From assembly GCA_905220665.1 (NCBI GenBank), contig CAJNAR010000172.1, positions 1-64,000 of the forward strand: a stretch of 64,000 nucleotides of DNA. The letters run 5' to 3'. Positions 1 through 13,119 of the stretch are shown here, piece by piece (positions within the stretch are counted from its first letter, which is position 1; every line of letters begins with the position of its first letter). The notes below the pieces were generated by a model, which saw nothing but the letters and a program-made list of their open reading frames with translations, was not told where the DNA came from and did no database searches. This DNA comes from Albugo candida. Its lineage: Eukaryota > Oomycota > Peronosporomycetes > Albuginales > Albuginaceae. Both the position numbers and the translations under genes were made by a program.

Positions 1-3000
1 AGATGTTACATAAAACACATGGTTCTGTATTCCACGAGCATGTGAATTTGGACCAACAAATAAGCTGACCTGACATTATCAGAACAGCGCGAAAAACATC
101 TCAATCGAATCTGTTAAAACCGCCTTTTCTTAGAGTCAATAAGATATGTGTGCTAAACCACCTAACATTGTCACTCCTACTCAAAAATAATGTTTATTCC
201 TGTCCACCGTTATCGAGTTCAAACGCTATGCAAAGCGAACTTCTGCATCCTACTCAGTATTTACCTGATAGTCGGACTGGATATTTACTATTGTCCCGTC
301 TACTGAAGTAGATTTTTCTAGTTCTTCTCACTGCCCCAAATCGATGTTACATAAAACACATGGTTCTGTATTCCACGAGCATGTGAATTTGGAGCAACAA
401 ATTAGTGGAAAGCCAGACATTATCAGAACAGCGCGAAAACCATCTCGATCGAATCTGCTAAAACCGCGTTTTCTTAAAACTCAATAAGATATGTGTGCTA
501 AACCACCTAACATTGTCACTCCTACTCAAAAGTAATGTTTATTCCTGTCCACCGTTATCGAGTTCAAACGCTATGCGAAGTGAACTTCTGCATCCTAATT
601 TGTATTTACCTGATAGTTGGACTAGATATGTACTATTGTCCCGTCTACTGAAGAAGATGTTTCTAGTTCTTCTCACTGCCCCAAATCGATGTTACATAAA
701 ACACATGGTTCTGTATTCCACGAGCATGTGAATTTGCACCAACAAATTAGTGGAAAGCCAGACATTATCAGAACAGCGCGAAAACCATCTCGATCGAATC
801 TGCTAAAACCGCCTTTTCTTAAAATTCAATGAGATATGTGTGCTAAACCACCTAACATTGTCACCTTTATTCAAAAATAATGTTTTTTTCTGTCCACCGT
901 TATCGAGTTCAAACGCTATGCGAAGCGAACTCTGCATCCTACTTTGTATTTACCTGATAGTCGGACTGGATATGTACTAAATTCCCGTCTACTGAAGAAG
1001 ATGTTTCTAGTTCTTCTCACTGCCCCAAATCGATGTTACATAAAACACATGGTTCTGTATTCCACGAGCATGTGAATTTGGAGCAACAAATTAGTGGAAA
1101 GCCAGACATTATCAGAACAGCGCTAAAACCGTCTTTTCTTAAAAGTCAATAAGATATGTGTGCTAAACCACCTAACATTGTCACTCCTACTCAAAAATAA
1201 TGTTTTTTCCTGTCCAGCGTTATCGAGTTCAAACGCTATGCAAAGCGAACTTCTGCATCCTACTCAGTATTTACCTGATAGTCGGACTGGATATTTACTA
1301 TTGTCCCGTCTACTGAAGTAGATTTTTCTAGTTCTTCTCACTGCCCCAAATCGATGTTACATAAAACACATGGTTCTGTATTCCACGAGCATGTGAATTT
1401 GGACCAACAAATTAGTGGAAAGCCAGACATTATCAGAACAGCGCGAAAACTATCTCGATCGAATCTGCTAAAACCGCCTTTTCTTAAAATTCAATGAGAT
1501 ATGTGTGCTAAACCACCTAACATTGTCACCTTTATTCAAAAAAAATGTTGTTTCCTGTCCACCGTTATCGAGTTCAAACGCTATGCGAAGCGAACTCTGC
1601 ATCCTACTCAGTATTTACCTGATAGTTGGACTAGATATGTACTATTGTCCCGTCTACTGAAGAGATGTTTCTAGTTCTTCTCACTGCCCCAAATCGATGT
1701 TACATAAAACACATGGTTCTGTATTCCACGAGCATGTGAATTTGGACCAACAAATTAGTGGAAAGCCAGACATTATCAGAACAGCGCGAAAACCATCTCG
1801 ATCGAATCTGCTAAAACCGCCTTTTCTTAAAAGTCAATAAGATATGTGTGCTAAACCACCTAACATTGTCACTCCTACTCAAAAATAATGTTTTTTCCTG
1901 TCCACCGTTATCGAGTTCAAACGCTATGCGAAGCGAACTTCTGCATCCTAATTTGTATTTACCTGATATCGGACTGGATATTTACTATTGTCCCGTCTAC
2001 TGAAGTAGATTTTTCTAGTTCTTCTCACTGCCCCAAATCGATGTTACAAAAAACACATGAGCCTGTACTCCACGAGCATGCGAATTTGGACCAACAAATT
2101 AGTGGAAAGCCAGACATTATCAGAACAGCGCGAAAACCATCTCGATCGAATCTGCTAAAACCGCCTTTTCTTAAAAGTCAATAAGATATGTGTGCTAAAC
2201 CACCTAACATTGTCACTCCTACTCAAAAATAATGTTTTTTCCTGTCCAGCGTTATCAAGTTCAAACGCTATGCGAAGCGAACTCTGCATCCTACTTTGTA
2301 TTTACCTGATAGTTGGACTAGATATGTACTATTGTCCCGTCTACTGAAGAAGATGTTTCTAGTTCTTCTCACTGCCCCAAATCGATGTTACAAAAAACAC
2401 ATGGTTCTGTATTCCACGAGCATGTGAATTTGGACCAACAAATTAGTGGAAAGCCAGACATTATCAGAACAGCGCGAAAACTATCTCGATCGAATCTGCT
2501 AAAACCGCCTTTTCTTAAAAGTCAATAGATATGTGTGCTAAACCACCTAACATTGTCACTCCTACTCAAAAATAATGTTTTTTCCTGTCCAGCGTTATCA
2601 AGTTCAAACGCTATGCGAAGCGAACTCTGCATCCTACTTTGTATTTACCTGATAGTTGGACTAGATATGTACTATTGTCCCGTCTACTGAAGTAGATTTT
2701 TCTAGTTCTTCTCACTGCCCCAAATCGATGTTACATAAAACACATGGTTCTGTATTCCACGAGCATGTGAATTTGGACCAACAAATTAGTGAAAGCCAGA
2801 CATTATCAGAACAGCGCGAAAACCATCTCGATCGAATCTGCTAAAACCGCCTTTTCTTAAAACTCAATAAGATATGTGTGCTAAACCACCTAACATTGTC
2901 ACTCCTACTCAAAAATAATGTTTATTCCTGTCCACCGTTATCGAGTTCAAACGCTATGCGAAGCGAACTTCTGCATCCTACTCAGTATTTACCTGATAGT

Positions 3001-5622
3001 CGGACTGGATATGTACTATTGTCCCGTCTACTGAAGAAGATGTTTCTAGTTCTTCTCACTGCCCCAAATCGATGTTACAAAAAACACATGGTTCTGTAAT
3101 CCACGAGCATGTGAATTTGGAGAACAAATTAGTGGAAAGCCAGACATTATCAGAACAGCGCGAAAACATCTCGATCGAATCTGCTAAAACCGCCTTTTCT
3201 TAAAAGTCAATGAAGATATGTGTGCTAAACCACCTAACATTGTCACTCCTACTCAAAAATAATGTTTATTCCTGTCCACCGTTATCGAGTTCAAACGCTA
3301 TGCGAAGCGAACTTCTGCATCCTACTCAGTATTTACCTGATAGTCGGACTGGATATGTACTATTGTCCCGTCTACTGAAGAAGATGTTTCTAGTTCTTCT
3401 CACTGCCCCAAATCGATGTTACAAAAAACACATGAGCCTGTAATCCACGAGCATGTGAATTTGGAGCAACAAATTTGTTGAAAGCCAGACATTATCAGAA
3501 CAGCGCGAAAAACATCTCGATCGAATCTGCTCAAACCGCCTTTTCTTAAAATCCAATGAGATATGTGTGCTAAACCACCTAACATTGTCACCTTTATTCA
3601 AAAATAATGTTTTTTTCTGTCCACCGTTATCGAGTTCAAACGCTGTGCGAAGCGAACTTCTGCATCCTAATTTGTATTTACCTGATATTCGGACTGGATA
3701 TGTACTATTGTCCCGTCTACTGAAGTAGATTTTTCTAGTTCTTCTCACTGCCCCAAATCGATGTTACAAAAAACACATGAGCCTGTATTCCACGAGCATG
3801 CGAATTTGGACCAACAAATTAGTGGAAAGCCAGACATTATCAGAACAGCGCGAAAACCATCTCGATCGAATCTGCTAAAACCGCCTTTTCTTAAAAGTCA
3901 ATAAGATATGTGTGCTAAACCACCTAACATTGTCACTCCTACTCAAAAATAATGTTTTTTCCTGTCCAGCGTTATCAAGTTCAAACGCTATGCGAAGCGA
4001 ACTCTGCATCCTACTTTGTATTTACCTGATAGTTGGACTAGATATGTACTATTGTCCCGTCTACTGAAGAAGATGTTTCTAGTTCTTCTCACTGCCCCAA
4101 ATCGATGTTACAAAAAACACATGAGCCTGTATTCCACGAGCATGCGAATTTGGACCAACAAATTAGTGGAAAGCCAGACATTATCAGAACAGCGCGAAAA
4201 CTATCTCGATCGAATCTGCTAAAACCGCCTTTTCTTAAAATTCAATGAGATATGTGTGCTAAACCACCTAACATTGTCACTCCTACTCAAAAATAATGTT
4301 TTTTCCTGTCCAGCGTTATCAAGTTCAAACGCTATGCGAAGCGAACTCTGCATCCTACTTTGTATTTACCTGATAGTTGGACTAGATATGTACTATTGTC
4401 CCGTCTACTGAAGAAGATGTTTCTAGTTCTTCTCACTGCCCCAAATCGATGTTACATAAAACACATGGTTCTGTATTCCACGAGCATGTGAATTTGGACC
4501 AGCAAATTAGTGGTAAGCCAGACATTATCAGAACAGCGCGAAAACCATCTCGATCGAATCTGCTAAAACCGCCTTTTCTTAAAACTCAATAAGATATGTG
4601 TGCTAAACCACCTAACATTGTCACTCCTACTCAAAAATAATGTTTATTCCTGTCCACCGTTATCGAGTTCAAACGCTATGCGAAGCGAACTTCTGCATCC
4701 TACTCAGTATTTACCTGATAGTTGGACTGGATATGTACTATTGTCCCGTCTACTGAAGAAGATGTTTCTAGTTCTTCTCACTGCCCCAAATCGATGTTAC
4801 AAAAAACACATGAGCCTGTAATCCACGAGCATGTGAATTTGGACCAACAAATTAGTGGAAAGCCAGACATTATCAGAACAGCGCGAAAACCATCTCGATC
4901 GAATCTGCTAAAACCGCCTTTTCTTAAAGTCAATAAGATATGTGTGCTAAACCACCTAACATTGTCACTCCTACTCAAAAATAATGTTTATTCCTGTCCA
5001 CCGTTATCGAGTTCAAACGCTATGCGAAGCGAACTTCTGCATCCTACTCAGTATTTACCTGATAGTCGGACTGGATATGTACTATTGTCCCGTCTACTGA
5101 AGAAGATGTTTCTAGTTCTTCTCACTGCCCCAAATCGATGTTACAAAAAACACATGAGCCTGTAATCCACGAGCATGTGAATTTGGAGCAACAAATTTGT
5201 TGAAAGCCAGACATTATCAGAACAGCGCGAAAAACATCTCGATCGAATCTGCTCAAACCGCCTTTTCTTAAAATCCAATGAGATATGTGTGCTAAACCAC
5301 CTAACATTGTCACCTTTATTCAAAAATAATGTTTTTTTCTGTCCACCGTTATCGAGTTCAAACGCTGTGCGAAGCGAACTCTGCATCCTACTTTGTATTT
5401 ACCTGATAGTCGGACTGGATATGTATTATTGTCCCGTCTACTGAAGTAGATTTTTCTAGTTCTTCTCACTACCGCAAATCGATGTTACACAAAACACATG
5501 ATCCTGTATCCTACGAGCATGTGAACTTGGAGCAACAAGTAAACGAAATCCAGACATCATCAGCACAGCGCAAAAACATCTCAATCGAGTCTGCTAAGAC
5601 CGCCTTTTTTCAAAAGTCAATA
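1..5622. repeat. ~344-bp tandem satellite array with higher-order structure
   Basis: A unit of about 344 bp is repeated head to tail. The landmark GATGTTAC occurs at 2, 343, 688, 1032, 1353, 1696, 2040, 2384, 2727, 3071, 3415, 3760, 4104, 4448, 4793, 5137 and 5481, so spacing is 341-345 bp apart from one 321-bp step with a small deletion. Variant blocks (GAAGTAGATTTTT versus GAAGAAGATGTTT; ACATGGTTCTG versus ACATGAGCCTG) recur about 1720 bp apart, which indicates a 5-unit higher-order repeat. Short open frames occur on both strands but are broken differently in each copy, so I read the array as non-coding. The array runs off the left edge, and the last unit (after about 5480) is the most diverged. 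About 344 bp is twice a nucleosome-scale length; a centromeric or heterochromatic role is inference only. Confidence 0.95.
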
Positions 5623-5624
5623 AG

Positions 5625-5772
5625 AGAAGGGAATTGTTGCGGATACCCCGAATTGTAGCTACGGACACACCCCTAAAAACAAACATCTTCGACATAACCC
5701 TTCTTTCGTACCGTCAATTGAGTAAATAAGGAGTCTTTTTATCCCTAAAAATAGAAATTACAAACATGGGTG
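5625..5772 (+). repeat. left terminal inverted repeat
   Basis: Read inward from the satellite junction, this stretch matches the reverse complement of 10149-10295 over about 145 bp with scattered mismatches and small gaps. Shared blocks include TTGCGGA/CTGCGGA near the tip, CACCCCTAAAAA, CATAACCCT, ACCGTCAA and TATCCCTAAAAATAGAA at the inner end. The mismatches indicate an old insertion. Confidence 0.85.
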
Positions 5773-6032
5773 CGACTATGGTGTGACTCCCCTAAAACCA
5801 ACACTTTTTTTTGTTTAATTTCGGGCAAATTTTTTCTTAACAAATCCAAGAAGTTTTGTGAATTAACCAAAGCTTTTTTTCGAATATGTTCATTTGATTT
5901 AAATGTTATTATTTCAAGTACTATTTAAAGTAAGTTTTTAAAAATAAGAATGTAGATTTGAGTAAAGTTGGTAAGGTTCTGCGCGTAATATCAAATTAAA
6001 CCATTAAAGAAGAAATTTAAAAAAAAATTATA

Positions 6033-8354
6033 ATGGCTCCTCCCAAAAAAAGAAGGCTGGCCCTATTAGCCAACTTGCACCAAGCCAACAACAACAAGAG
6101 GCAGCTTCAGGCACAGAAACCATAGCAGGAAGAGGTGGAGGCAGCAGAGGATCTCGACTGTCAGAGCCTCATGTCAGACTGGAGTGGAGACGATGAAGAG
6201 GAAGAGGAAGGTGGAGAGGAAGAAGACTGGCTGGAATCAGACACATCTCAGCTACAAAAGAGAATTGCTGCTGTCCAGGCTCAGCTGGAGAAGGAAAAGA
6301 AGGGGGAGAAGAAGAGATATTCTACCTTTAAAAGCCAGCCGGCTTCTTTTGCCAAAAACGTTCTTTACTTTCTATCTCTTTACATACCTTGGCAGAGAAC
6401 TCAAGTACTACCAAGTGGAGGAGGGAGAAGTATGTCAAGGAGAATAACCTGTAGAGGCTGGACATCTACTTCAAACCAGCAGGTCAGCAGGTCAGCAGCC
6501 ATCAGCAACTAAAAGAAAGGGTCTTTTCATTGCATCATAAGCTGAGAGTAGTGAGCAGTAGGGAGAAGAGGGAGAAGAAGGCAGGATGGAAGAGGCCATT
6601 AACGGTTTTAAGGAAGGGCTGAAAGGCATACAGAACCAGAAAAGCAGCTGGGGAAAATTCACACCTTATCTTGTTTTAAGACTTATGGTCATCCTCCAGT
6701 ATCTGGAAGGACGGCTTTACCAGGGCATGAGAAAGAAGGAAGTGTCAGCTACTGCGGCCAACGACAAACTGCACAAGACGTCAGACTGGGCCTGCAGGAA
6801 CGTTGGGCTTTGGGCAGATCGGTACTTGGTCAGCAAAGCCCTTCCAACACATCAGCAAGGCCGACATTCAAAAAGGAGAGAGATCCTAGCAGACCTTGAT
6901 ATCAAGACGGAGTGCCTGTCATGGATGAGGGGGAGGAAGCTCAATGAAGATCGCCCAAAGAGCTCCAGATGGTCCTTCAAAACAGCATTTCCCCAAAGGT
7001 CCTGGGAGAGAAGGAGCAGAAGATCTGCTTTTTGACAGTGATCAAGTACCTTAAGATCTGGGGATTCAAAGAAAGAAAATGGGAAAGCAATTGTATAGGG
7101 ACGGTCATGAAAGGGAGGATGTGGTAAAGTATAGAGGGTTGGTCAATGAGGATTATGGAGTACAAAAGAAGATGGATGAGTGGACTGAAGAGGAAATGGA
7201 TGTGTTGGTGGAGGGCAAGGTGGAAGTGTGGGGCAACAAGTGTGTGCATGTGACGCACGATGAGTCCACCTTCTACAGTAACGATGGAAAAGAGGGGTTC
7301 GGGGTAGAAGAAGGCGATAGCTGGATTAGGAAGAAAGGACCAGGAGGGTCAATCATGATCAGTGACTTTCTGTGCCCGTACAATGGGCCCGTGAAAGTCA
7401 CTAATCAGCAAGCGAGGGAGAAAGGGCTCACTTCACCATTATCTAGAGAGATGATCATGGCAGGCAACAACAGAGATGGTTGGTGGAAAAGGGGAGATAT
7501 GGTGAGGCAACTCAAGGAGAAGGCCATCCCCATTTTCAACAATCTCCATAAAGGATGTATTGGTGAGTTTTATTCAATTTCTTGTTTCACATTTCAAGTT
7601 GGAACTGAAGATTGATTTTTTCTTCCCAGGACTGTTTTCTTTCGACCAATCCTCCAATCATCAGTCTTTGCTCTCAACGCTCTGGTGGCTGGCAGGATGA
7701 CTCTCAAGCCCAAGAAGGAGAAAACATACCAGTACAAAGATGGATGGTACATCATCGATTACAAACAAATCTGGCAATCCATGTGGTTTACCCACATGGG
7801 AGAGATTTACTTTAAGAGCATCGAAAGGGTAAGCTTTCTTCTCTGTGCTTTCAAGATCTCACTGATGCGATCTCACCACTGACGTTGCTCTCTCACAGGT
7901 GCTAAAGGAAAGAGGGCTCGGTCCTCCTACCAACGTAAATTGGAATCTGGATTGCCATTCCAAGGCATTGCCTCCAACAAATGGCTGCTGCTGGAGGCAT
8001 GCCTTGATGGCCTAGACCGATTTTGCTGAACAGGAGTCAGTCCTGGAGATGGAGGTGAAGCAGACAGTAAAAATTATTGAATATTACTCCAAATTCCACT
8101 GTGAGTGCAACTTCATCGAGAGTTACTGGGGAGCCGTCAAGAGAGCATCGCGGAAGCAATGTAATTATAAATTCACCTCGCTTTGAAAGAGGCTTCCTGT
8201 TATCCGCAATGGAGTGAGCATGACGGATAGTCGGAAGCACGCTCAAACATCCTGGCGATACATCGAAACGTAAAGCAAAGTCAAGGATGGGGTTGAGGCG
8301 AAGAAGGTTGATCTGGAAAGACGGAAGATGAAATCGCACCGACGTCTACGTTGA
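6033..8354 (+). pseudogene. decayed DDE-superfamily transposase gene
   Basis: Pieces in several frames resemble a transposase family I associate with fungi and other eukaryotes. The first ATG (6033) begins a basic stretch (PPKKRR) and is cut by a stop at 6123; an acidic region (about 6180-6240) and coiled-coil-like residues follow. The piece at 7079-7560 has the family signatures DGHEREDV, THDESTFYSNDGK and SIMISDFLCPYNG; the D of THDE is the first catalytic Asp candidate. After an apparent intron (about 7571-7629) comes FDQSSNH (second Asp candidate), then a frameshift and ALNALVAGRM. A second intron (about 7830-7899) and CHSKALPP follow, and the third acidic residue sits in CNFIESYWG near 8110. 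KSHRRLR and a stop end it at 8354. Nonsense codons and frameshifts make it non-functional. The assignment rests on motif memory; the exact superfamily (Tc1/mariner-like versus another DDE group) is unresolved. Confidence 0.75.
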
Positions 8355-8849
8355 TTTCTACCGGCATATCGATGTGCTGACAGGTGTTTGTGCTTTTTTT
8401 AGATTTTCTTATAACTCTGCCATATATACATCGTCATTCCTCGTTTATACCTCCCATGCCCTATTTCCTCTTATCCCAGGCCAAAAACTGTGCATAGACA
8501 TTCCCTTTTTTTTACCTTGCCTGCCTTTTTTCCTTTTATTTCAGCCACGAAAAAAAAATACACAGCTTACGACCTTTCACACGGGGTGTTTCAAATCCTG
8601 CCGATCTTAGGAAGACATGCAAGAAGTCAACCTTTCAGGAGTATCAGCACCATAAAAAAAATATATGCACGATCTGCTTGAAACAAAATGTTCATCACTG
8701 CAAAAGCTGTCGTTTGGTGCAAGAAAACTTGACAAAACTTTCCAATCCAGGTGTCTGATAGACTTTGAACTTGGTCAAAAAAATGTTGGTTCTAGAGGAC
8801 TTGCACCATATTGCCACAGACGTTATGACTTTAGCCACAGACGTTTTAG

Positions 8850-8950
8850 CTTATGCCACAGAAAAAAACAACTCTGATTGGCTAATTTGTGTACATTAAT
8901 AAGATTGGTCGATAAGGTAGCTATATTACTGCTTCAACGTAAGATATAGT
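8850..8950 (+). repeat. internal inverted repeat, copy 1
   Basis: Matches the reverse complement of 10049-10143. Shared blocks are GCCACAGA, CTAATTTGTGTA, CGATAAGGTAGCTATAT, ACTGCTTCAAC and TAAGATAT. In the right-hand partner this block is immediately subterminal to the terminal repeat, but here no terminal repeat lies outside it. Confidence 0.8.
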
Positions 8951-10048
8951 ATACAATGCAATGTTCTCTAGATCCGAAATCTGTTACACAAACAAAAGTC
9001 GGTGACTGTTCAAAAGATAACATCTTGGACCTGAAGTGAAAATAAAACATGGTCCGGTTATTATTCTCTGCACCTTTGATTCAGGTCTTCTTCAAAAAAT
9101 TGCTAATAAAACTCCTTTTTAAGTTGTGCATTTGTTGCTGCATGCCTTCTAACTGCTTTGTTGACTCCGCGGCAGCACATTTCAGAATCCTTCTAAAAAA
9201 GCTCACTTGTTGTCGCTCACATGATATACATGGGCTGTTTACATAACGTTCCCCGGCAGACAAGGTCAAGGAGTATATCAAAAATCGCGAGAAATTGGAT
9301 CGGAATTGCCACATGCGCATTAATGAGTAAGGTATTACCGTTGACGTATCTAGTTAGGAAATGGTTACGTCTCTAACGTATCGGGTTCGGAACTGGGCTC
9401 GTATCTTTCTAGATATCGGTCGAAAGGTATCTTTCTAGATTTTACGTAAGGAGAGAACCTTGAAGAAAAAAACACACGTACTTTACGTCGGAATAGGAAA
9501 GATCGAGCAATCGACGAAGCTGTCGTCTGGATTGCTCTGTGAAAGATATGTTGAAGAGAAATAACGACGAAGACCGAACACGCATCGCGAAAGGTTATCA
9601 CGCAATTTCGCATAAAGTCGAGAAAATAGCACAATATTCGTGTGCAGTTTCTCCAATCGACGTATAAGCACGACGACGAAATGAAAAATTGGTGCGAGGG
9701 GACAGAATGAAGAATATGTGGTAGTTCATCTTCAAACGACATGAAAATTGAGTTCAGGAACGCGAAATCTCCTATTTTTTTCCTCACATAAACTTTAACG
9801 AATGCGAACTTTGAGGACTAAAGCTGCGAAAGCTCTATCAGCGACCAGTTTTTTTATGGCGCTTCGTCGCAACGCATGTATGGCGCGATGCCTAGGCTAT
9901 TTTGAGTAACAAAATATACATACTGGAAATCTCTATTACGAACATTCAAATATTTATGCAAATAAGAAAAGAAATGATATTTACGTGAGCATATTCAGCG
10001 CCAGCATTCTATTGATTTTCACTTTATAGAATGGGGAAGCTTCAAAAT

Positions 10049-10143
10049 ATATCTTATGTTGAAGCAGTGATATAGCTACCTTATCGATCAATCAAATTAG
10101 TGTTACACAAATTAGTTAATGAAAGGTGTTTTGTCTGTGGCAC
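10049..10143 (-). repeat. internal inverted repeat, copy 2 (subterminal)
   Basis: Inverted partner of 8850-8950, lying just inside the right terminal repeat. Together they bracket about 1.1 kb without coding potential that I can recognise, consistent with a second, non-autonomous element truncated at its left end. Confidence 0.8.
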
Positions 10144-10148
10144 TAGGC

Positions 10149-10295
10149 ACACTCATCTTTGCAAATTCTATTTTTAGGGATACTTAGACTCCTTAATTTA
10201 CTTATTTGACGGTATGAAAGTAGGGTTATGTTTGTAAGTTTTATTTTTAGGGGGGTGTTCGTAGCAAATATTGGGTGTGTCCGCAGCAATTTCTT
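10149..10295 (-). repeat. right terminal inverted repeat
   Basis: Reverse complement of the left terminal repeat at 5625-5772, containing TTCTATTTTTAGGGATA, TTGACGGTATGAAAG, AGGGTTATG and GTGTCCGCAGCAA. It closes the transposon on the right. Beyond it lies unrelated single-copy-looking DNA. Confidence 0.85.
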
Positions 10296-13119
10296 ATTTT
10301 TTTTATGTTTTCACACAAAAGTAAGTTTGGCATTTGATGTGCTTTCAAGCGGCAGCTATCAGATATTAGTTGATTTTTCGTGGCTGGCGATACTCTATAT
10401 CAACCTCTAAATGATGGCGTTGTATATACACAACTCTGAGTGGTGATAATGCTACATGGCAAAACCCTGTCCCAAACTCGGTGGAAACAACTTTTTGGTG
10501 TTGAACTTCTTCTTGAAGAAGTATGCTGATATAAGACTCGAGCCACCAATGATGCCAAGACACCCATTTTGAATTAGGCTTCACTAACAGCCACACACTA
10601 TCAGGCCAATGGTTAGTCATTTCGGGTGCTCTTTTTCAACGCCTATACGAAACTGTTCGGAGGTAGGCACTGCATAGCTGTTCTTTGAATTGATGATATA
10701 CAGTTGTACATCTCTTGTACACATTACCTTATATCATATAATAGAATGCATGTTAATCCGTCAGATATACTGATGATTCATATTTATTATTGCTAGATTA
10801 TTTCACGGAGTAGTGTTGGAGTTGTCTCTTATGCCGTGTTAATGGCAAGTTACCCGAGTCTTCTTGGGACGAGGTTGTGCTGATACTGTTCAATTCAATA
10901 TAAAATCTCTTGAATAAATCATGCTAGGTGCAGTTTCAGCTTGTTCCATTACGCTGTATAGCGTCTGAGTATATTTCACGGCATCCATATAGCTCTTCCA
11001 GTGACATAAAATAAACATACTGACGTAATTAGGAAGTGGAGATTAACACGATCGTCTTTGTCCTTACTCGATTCTCTCTGATTCGATTGAAACTGTTCCT
11101 AAACTTCAGCGACTTTTTCTTGGCCGTGTGGTGTAAATTCATCTCGCTGCTTGACCACCATTCTTAGAGCTTCAAATATTTTGATCGACATAATTGCCTT
11201 TTTACACTGCTCTTAACGGAATATGCTGAATTACGATAGCACATTATATGTTGTAATTGTGGGGAATGACGCCGGCTTTATCTTCGAGGCGATTCATAAC
11301 GAATTACATTACTTTACGGTCTCGTAATCCGTAAGGTACATCTATTTAATATGGACCGCAACAAAGCTCGTGTGTTTAGCTTGATTTTTCCGGATGATGT
11401 CAGAATGCCTCTCTTTTTTTTGCTTCAACCTTTAGGTGCAAATATTTATCGCGTCTTATTTTTAATTCTCATCGTGTTGAGCTTCCTCATCGATGATGGA
11501 ATTTGTATAGTGCTGCCGCTTTGATTTTCACATCGGTGTCTTTATCTCGGGGAAGTTACTACTGCATTGCGTGATGAATCCTACTATAGTAGTAGCAAGA
11601 ACAGTATACTAGAAAAAGCAGACATGGAGCTTGTCGTGCCGATGATGGCAAAGGCTATGATGATAATCATTGCCTTGAAGCGCTAAGCAGCCGTGCAAAG
11701 TGTCTATGCAAAAGGTCGGAATACTGTGATACGTTTCAATTACATGGTCCATATCTTTTTTTTTTCAACATTTTTCGGCTCCATCGATTTTCCCCAGTAG
11801 TTTGTATTTGATACGGCCAGGAATTCTCGTTCACGAGGGTTCAACGTTTTGCTGCAAGATGGAGATAATAGAAATAGAAATGTGTGGAAAATGGTATACT
11901 GGTTAGCTACATCGGCATGTCATGAAAAGCCGATAAAAAGGTCAAATTTATCATAGTTCTTCCAGGATTACAGCTAAGCAATTGAAAAGTCGGGCTTCAC
12001 AACCACTATATCCTGAGGCCCGATATAAGTTGGTTGTCTATCAAGCTATTCTTAAACTGGACCGGTAACGGTATCTACTGTTTGAAAACACATGGACTTC
12101 ACTTAGATTCCGCATAGAGGACAGTTTCAACCTTTGCAGCGCAAGGTGCTTTCGGCTGCTCGTGTGACGAATGACTAGGAGTTAGTGAGCATGATCATAT
12201 GAAAACTGATCTGCTCTGCTTTTAACGTAGCTGTAGCTCCAAATCAACCATAAAGCAATTCTGAGCAACTCCAAGCAAGTCATAACCTTTATGTGTGTAT
12301 CATTCCAGCGATGAAGAGGCATATCATTTATCTTGGCGTTCTGAAGTATCGTTGCCACTGGAGTAGTGGTGCTTTTTGCGGCTATGTTTATCGAATAAAA
12401 TCCAGTCGAATCTTTGTCTATATTGTTGAGAACTTCATTTATAAAATATAATGGTTGGAAAACATAAAAGAAATTAAAAGTTGCATAATCTTATGAGAGT
12501 GCTGAACATACGTCGAGTCTAATGGGGTGGGTGCCATTATTCCAGTCTTGATTTCTTTCTCTATCATACAAGTATGGACATTAATGAGGGGACTCATCGA
12601 TAGCACGAAGTGTGCGAACTTTTGTACTAAATCGCGCATGATAGCGAGGGTACCGCCAAATGTACAATATACTCACGTTTGTTAAAGGATTCATCGTCGT
12701 ACTGTACATCGAATTTGAATTTAGCGACTGCCAATGGTCTAAAAACGGCATATACTCACACTACCAAAATGAATCTCGCTTGGACTTCAGAAGCCTTAGC
12801 AATCATCTTTGGAAGTTGCATATGCGTCATCAAATCTAATATATAATCAAATCTCTCGCTCTTGAGATGGTTTGAAAAACATACAGCCGAAATCTGAAAC
12901 CAAAATACTTGGAGTCGCTTGCTTCGGAATACTTGGATAGATGTTTCATGTCATTGGTTGGGATCAAGCGAATGCATGATCTTTCTGGTATGCTTCATGG
13001 TAAGTGAGTGGACAGCATCAAGATATTTTGAAAAACTTACAAGCATCAAACAGATTATTTTAGGTCATTTACGACAGAGTGGCTGTGGTATGCATCAATG
13101 TGAAAGCGCAATCAATCGA
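10296..13119. other. no recognisable gene
   Basis: About 2.8 kb between the transposon and the LINE remnant. Only short, unconvincing open frames on both strands; no domain signature, tandem repeat or RNA gene was recognised. Confidence 0.6.

Larger units (their letters stand above)
5625..10295 (+). mobile_element. TIR DNA transposon (probably composite) with decayed DDE transposase
   Basis: The element is bounded by an inverted repeat of roughly 145 bp (5625-5772 and 10149-10295) and contains a broken transposase gene at 6033-8354. Its left end directly abuts the satellite array. The satellite does not resume on the right, so the insertion was followed by rearrangement or the array ended here. 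No clear target-site duplication is visible. A second, internal inverted pair (8850-8950 and 10049-10143) suggests a second truncated copy inside or fused to the first. The 8960-10048 stretch holds no recognisable gene. Confidence 0.8.

Noticed and set aside
495..5386. Repeated 63-147 codon frames inside the satellite units, on both strands
   Set aside because: Frames are broken by indels and stops in other copies, and both strands are equally open, so these are by-products of the repeat.
9365..9787. 140-codon minus-strand frame within the composite transposon
   Set aside because: No transposase or other domain recognised; probably a chance open frame.
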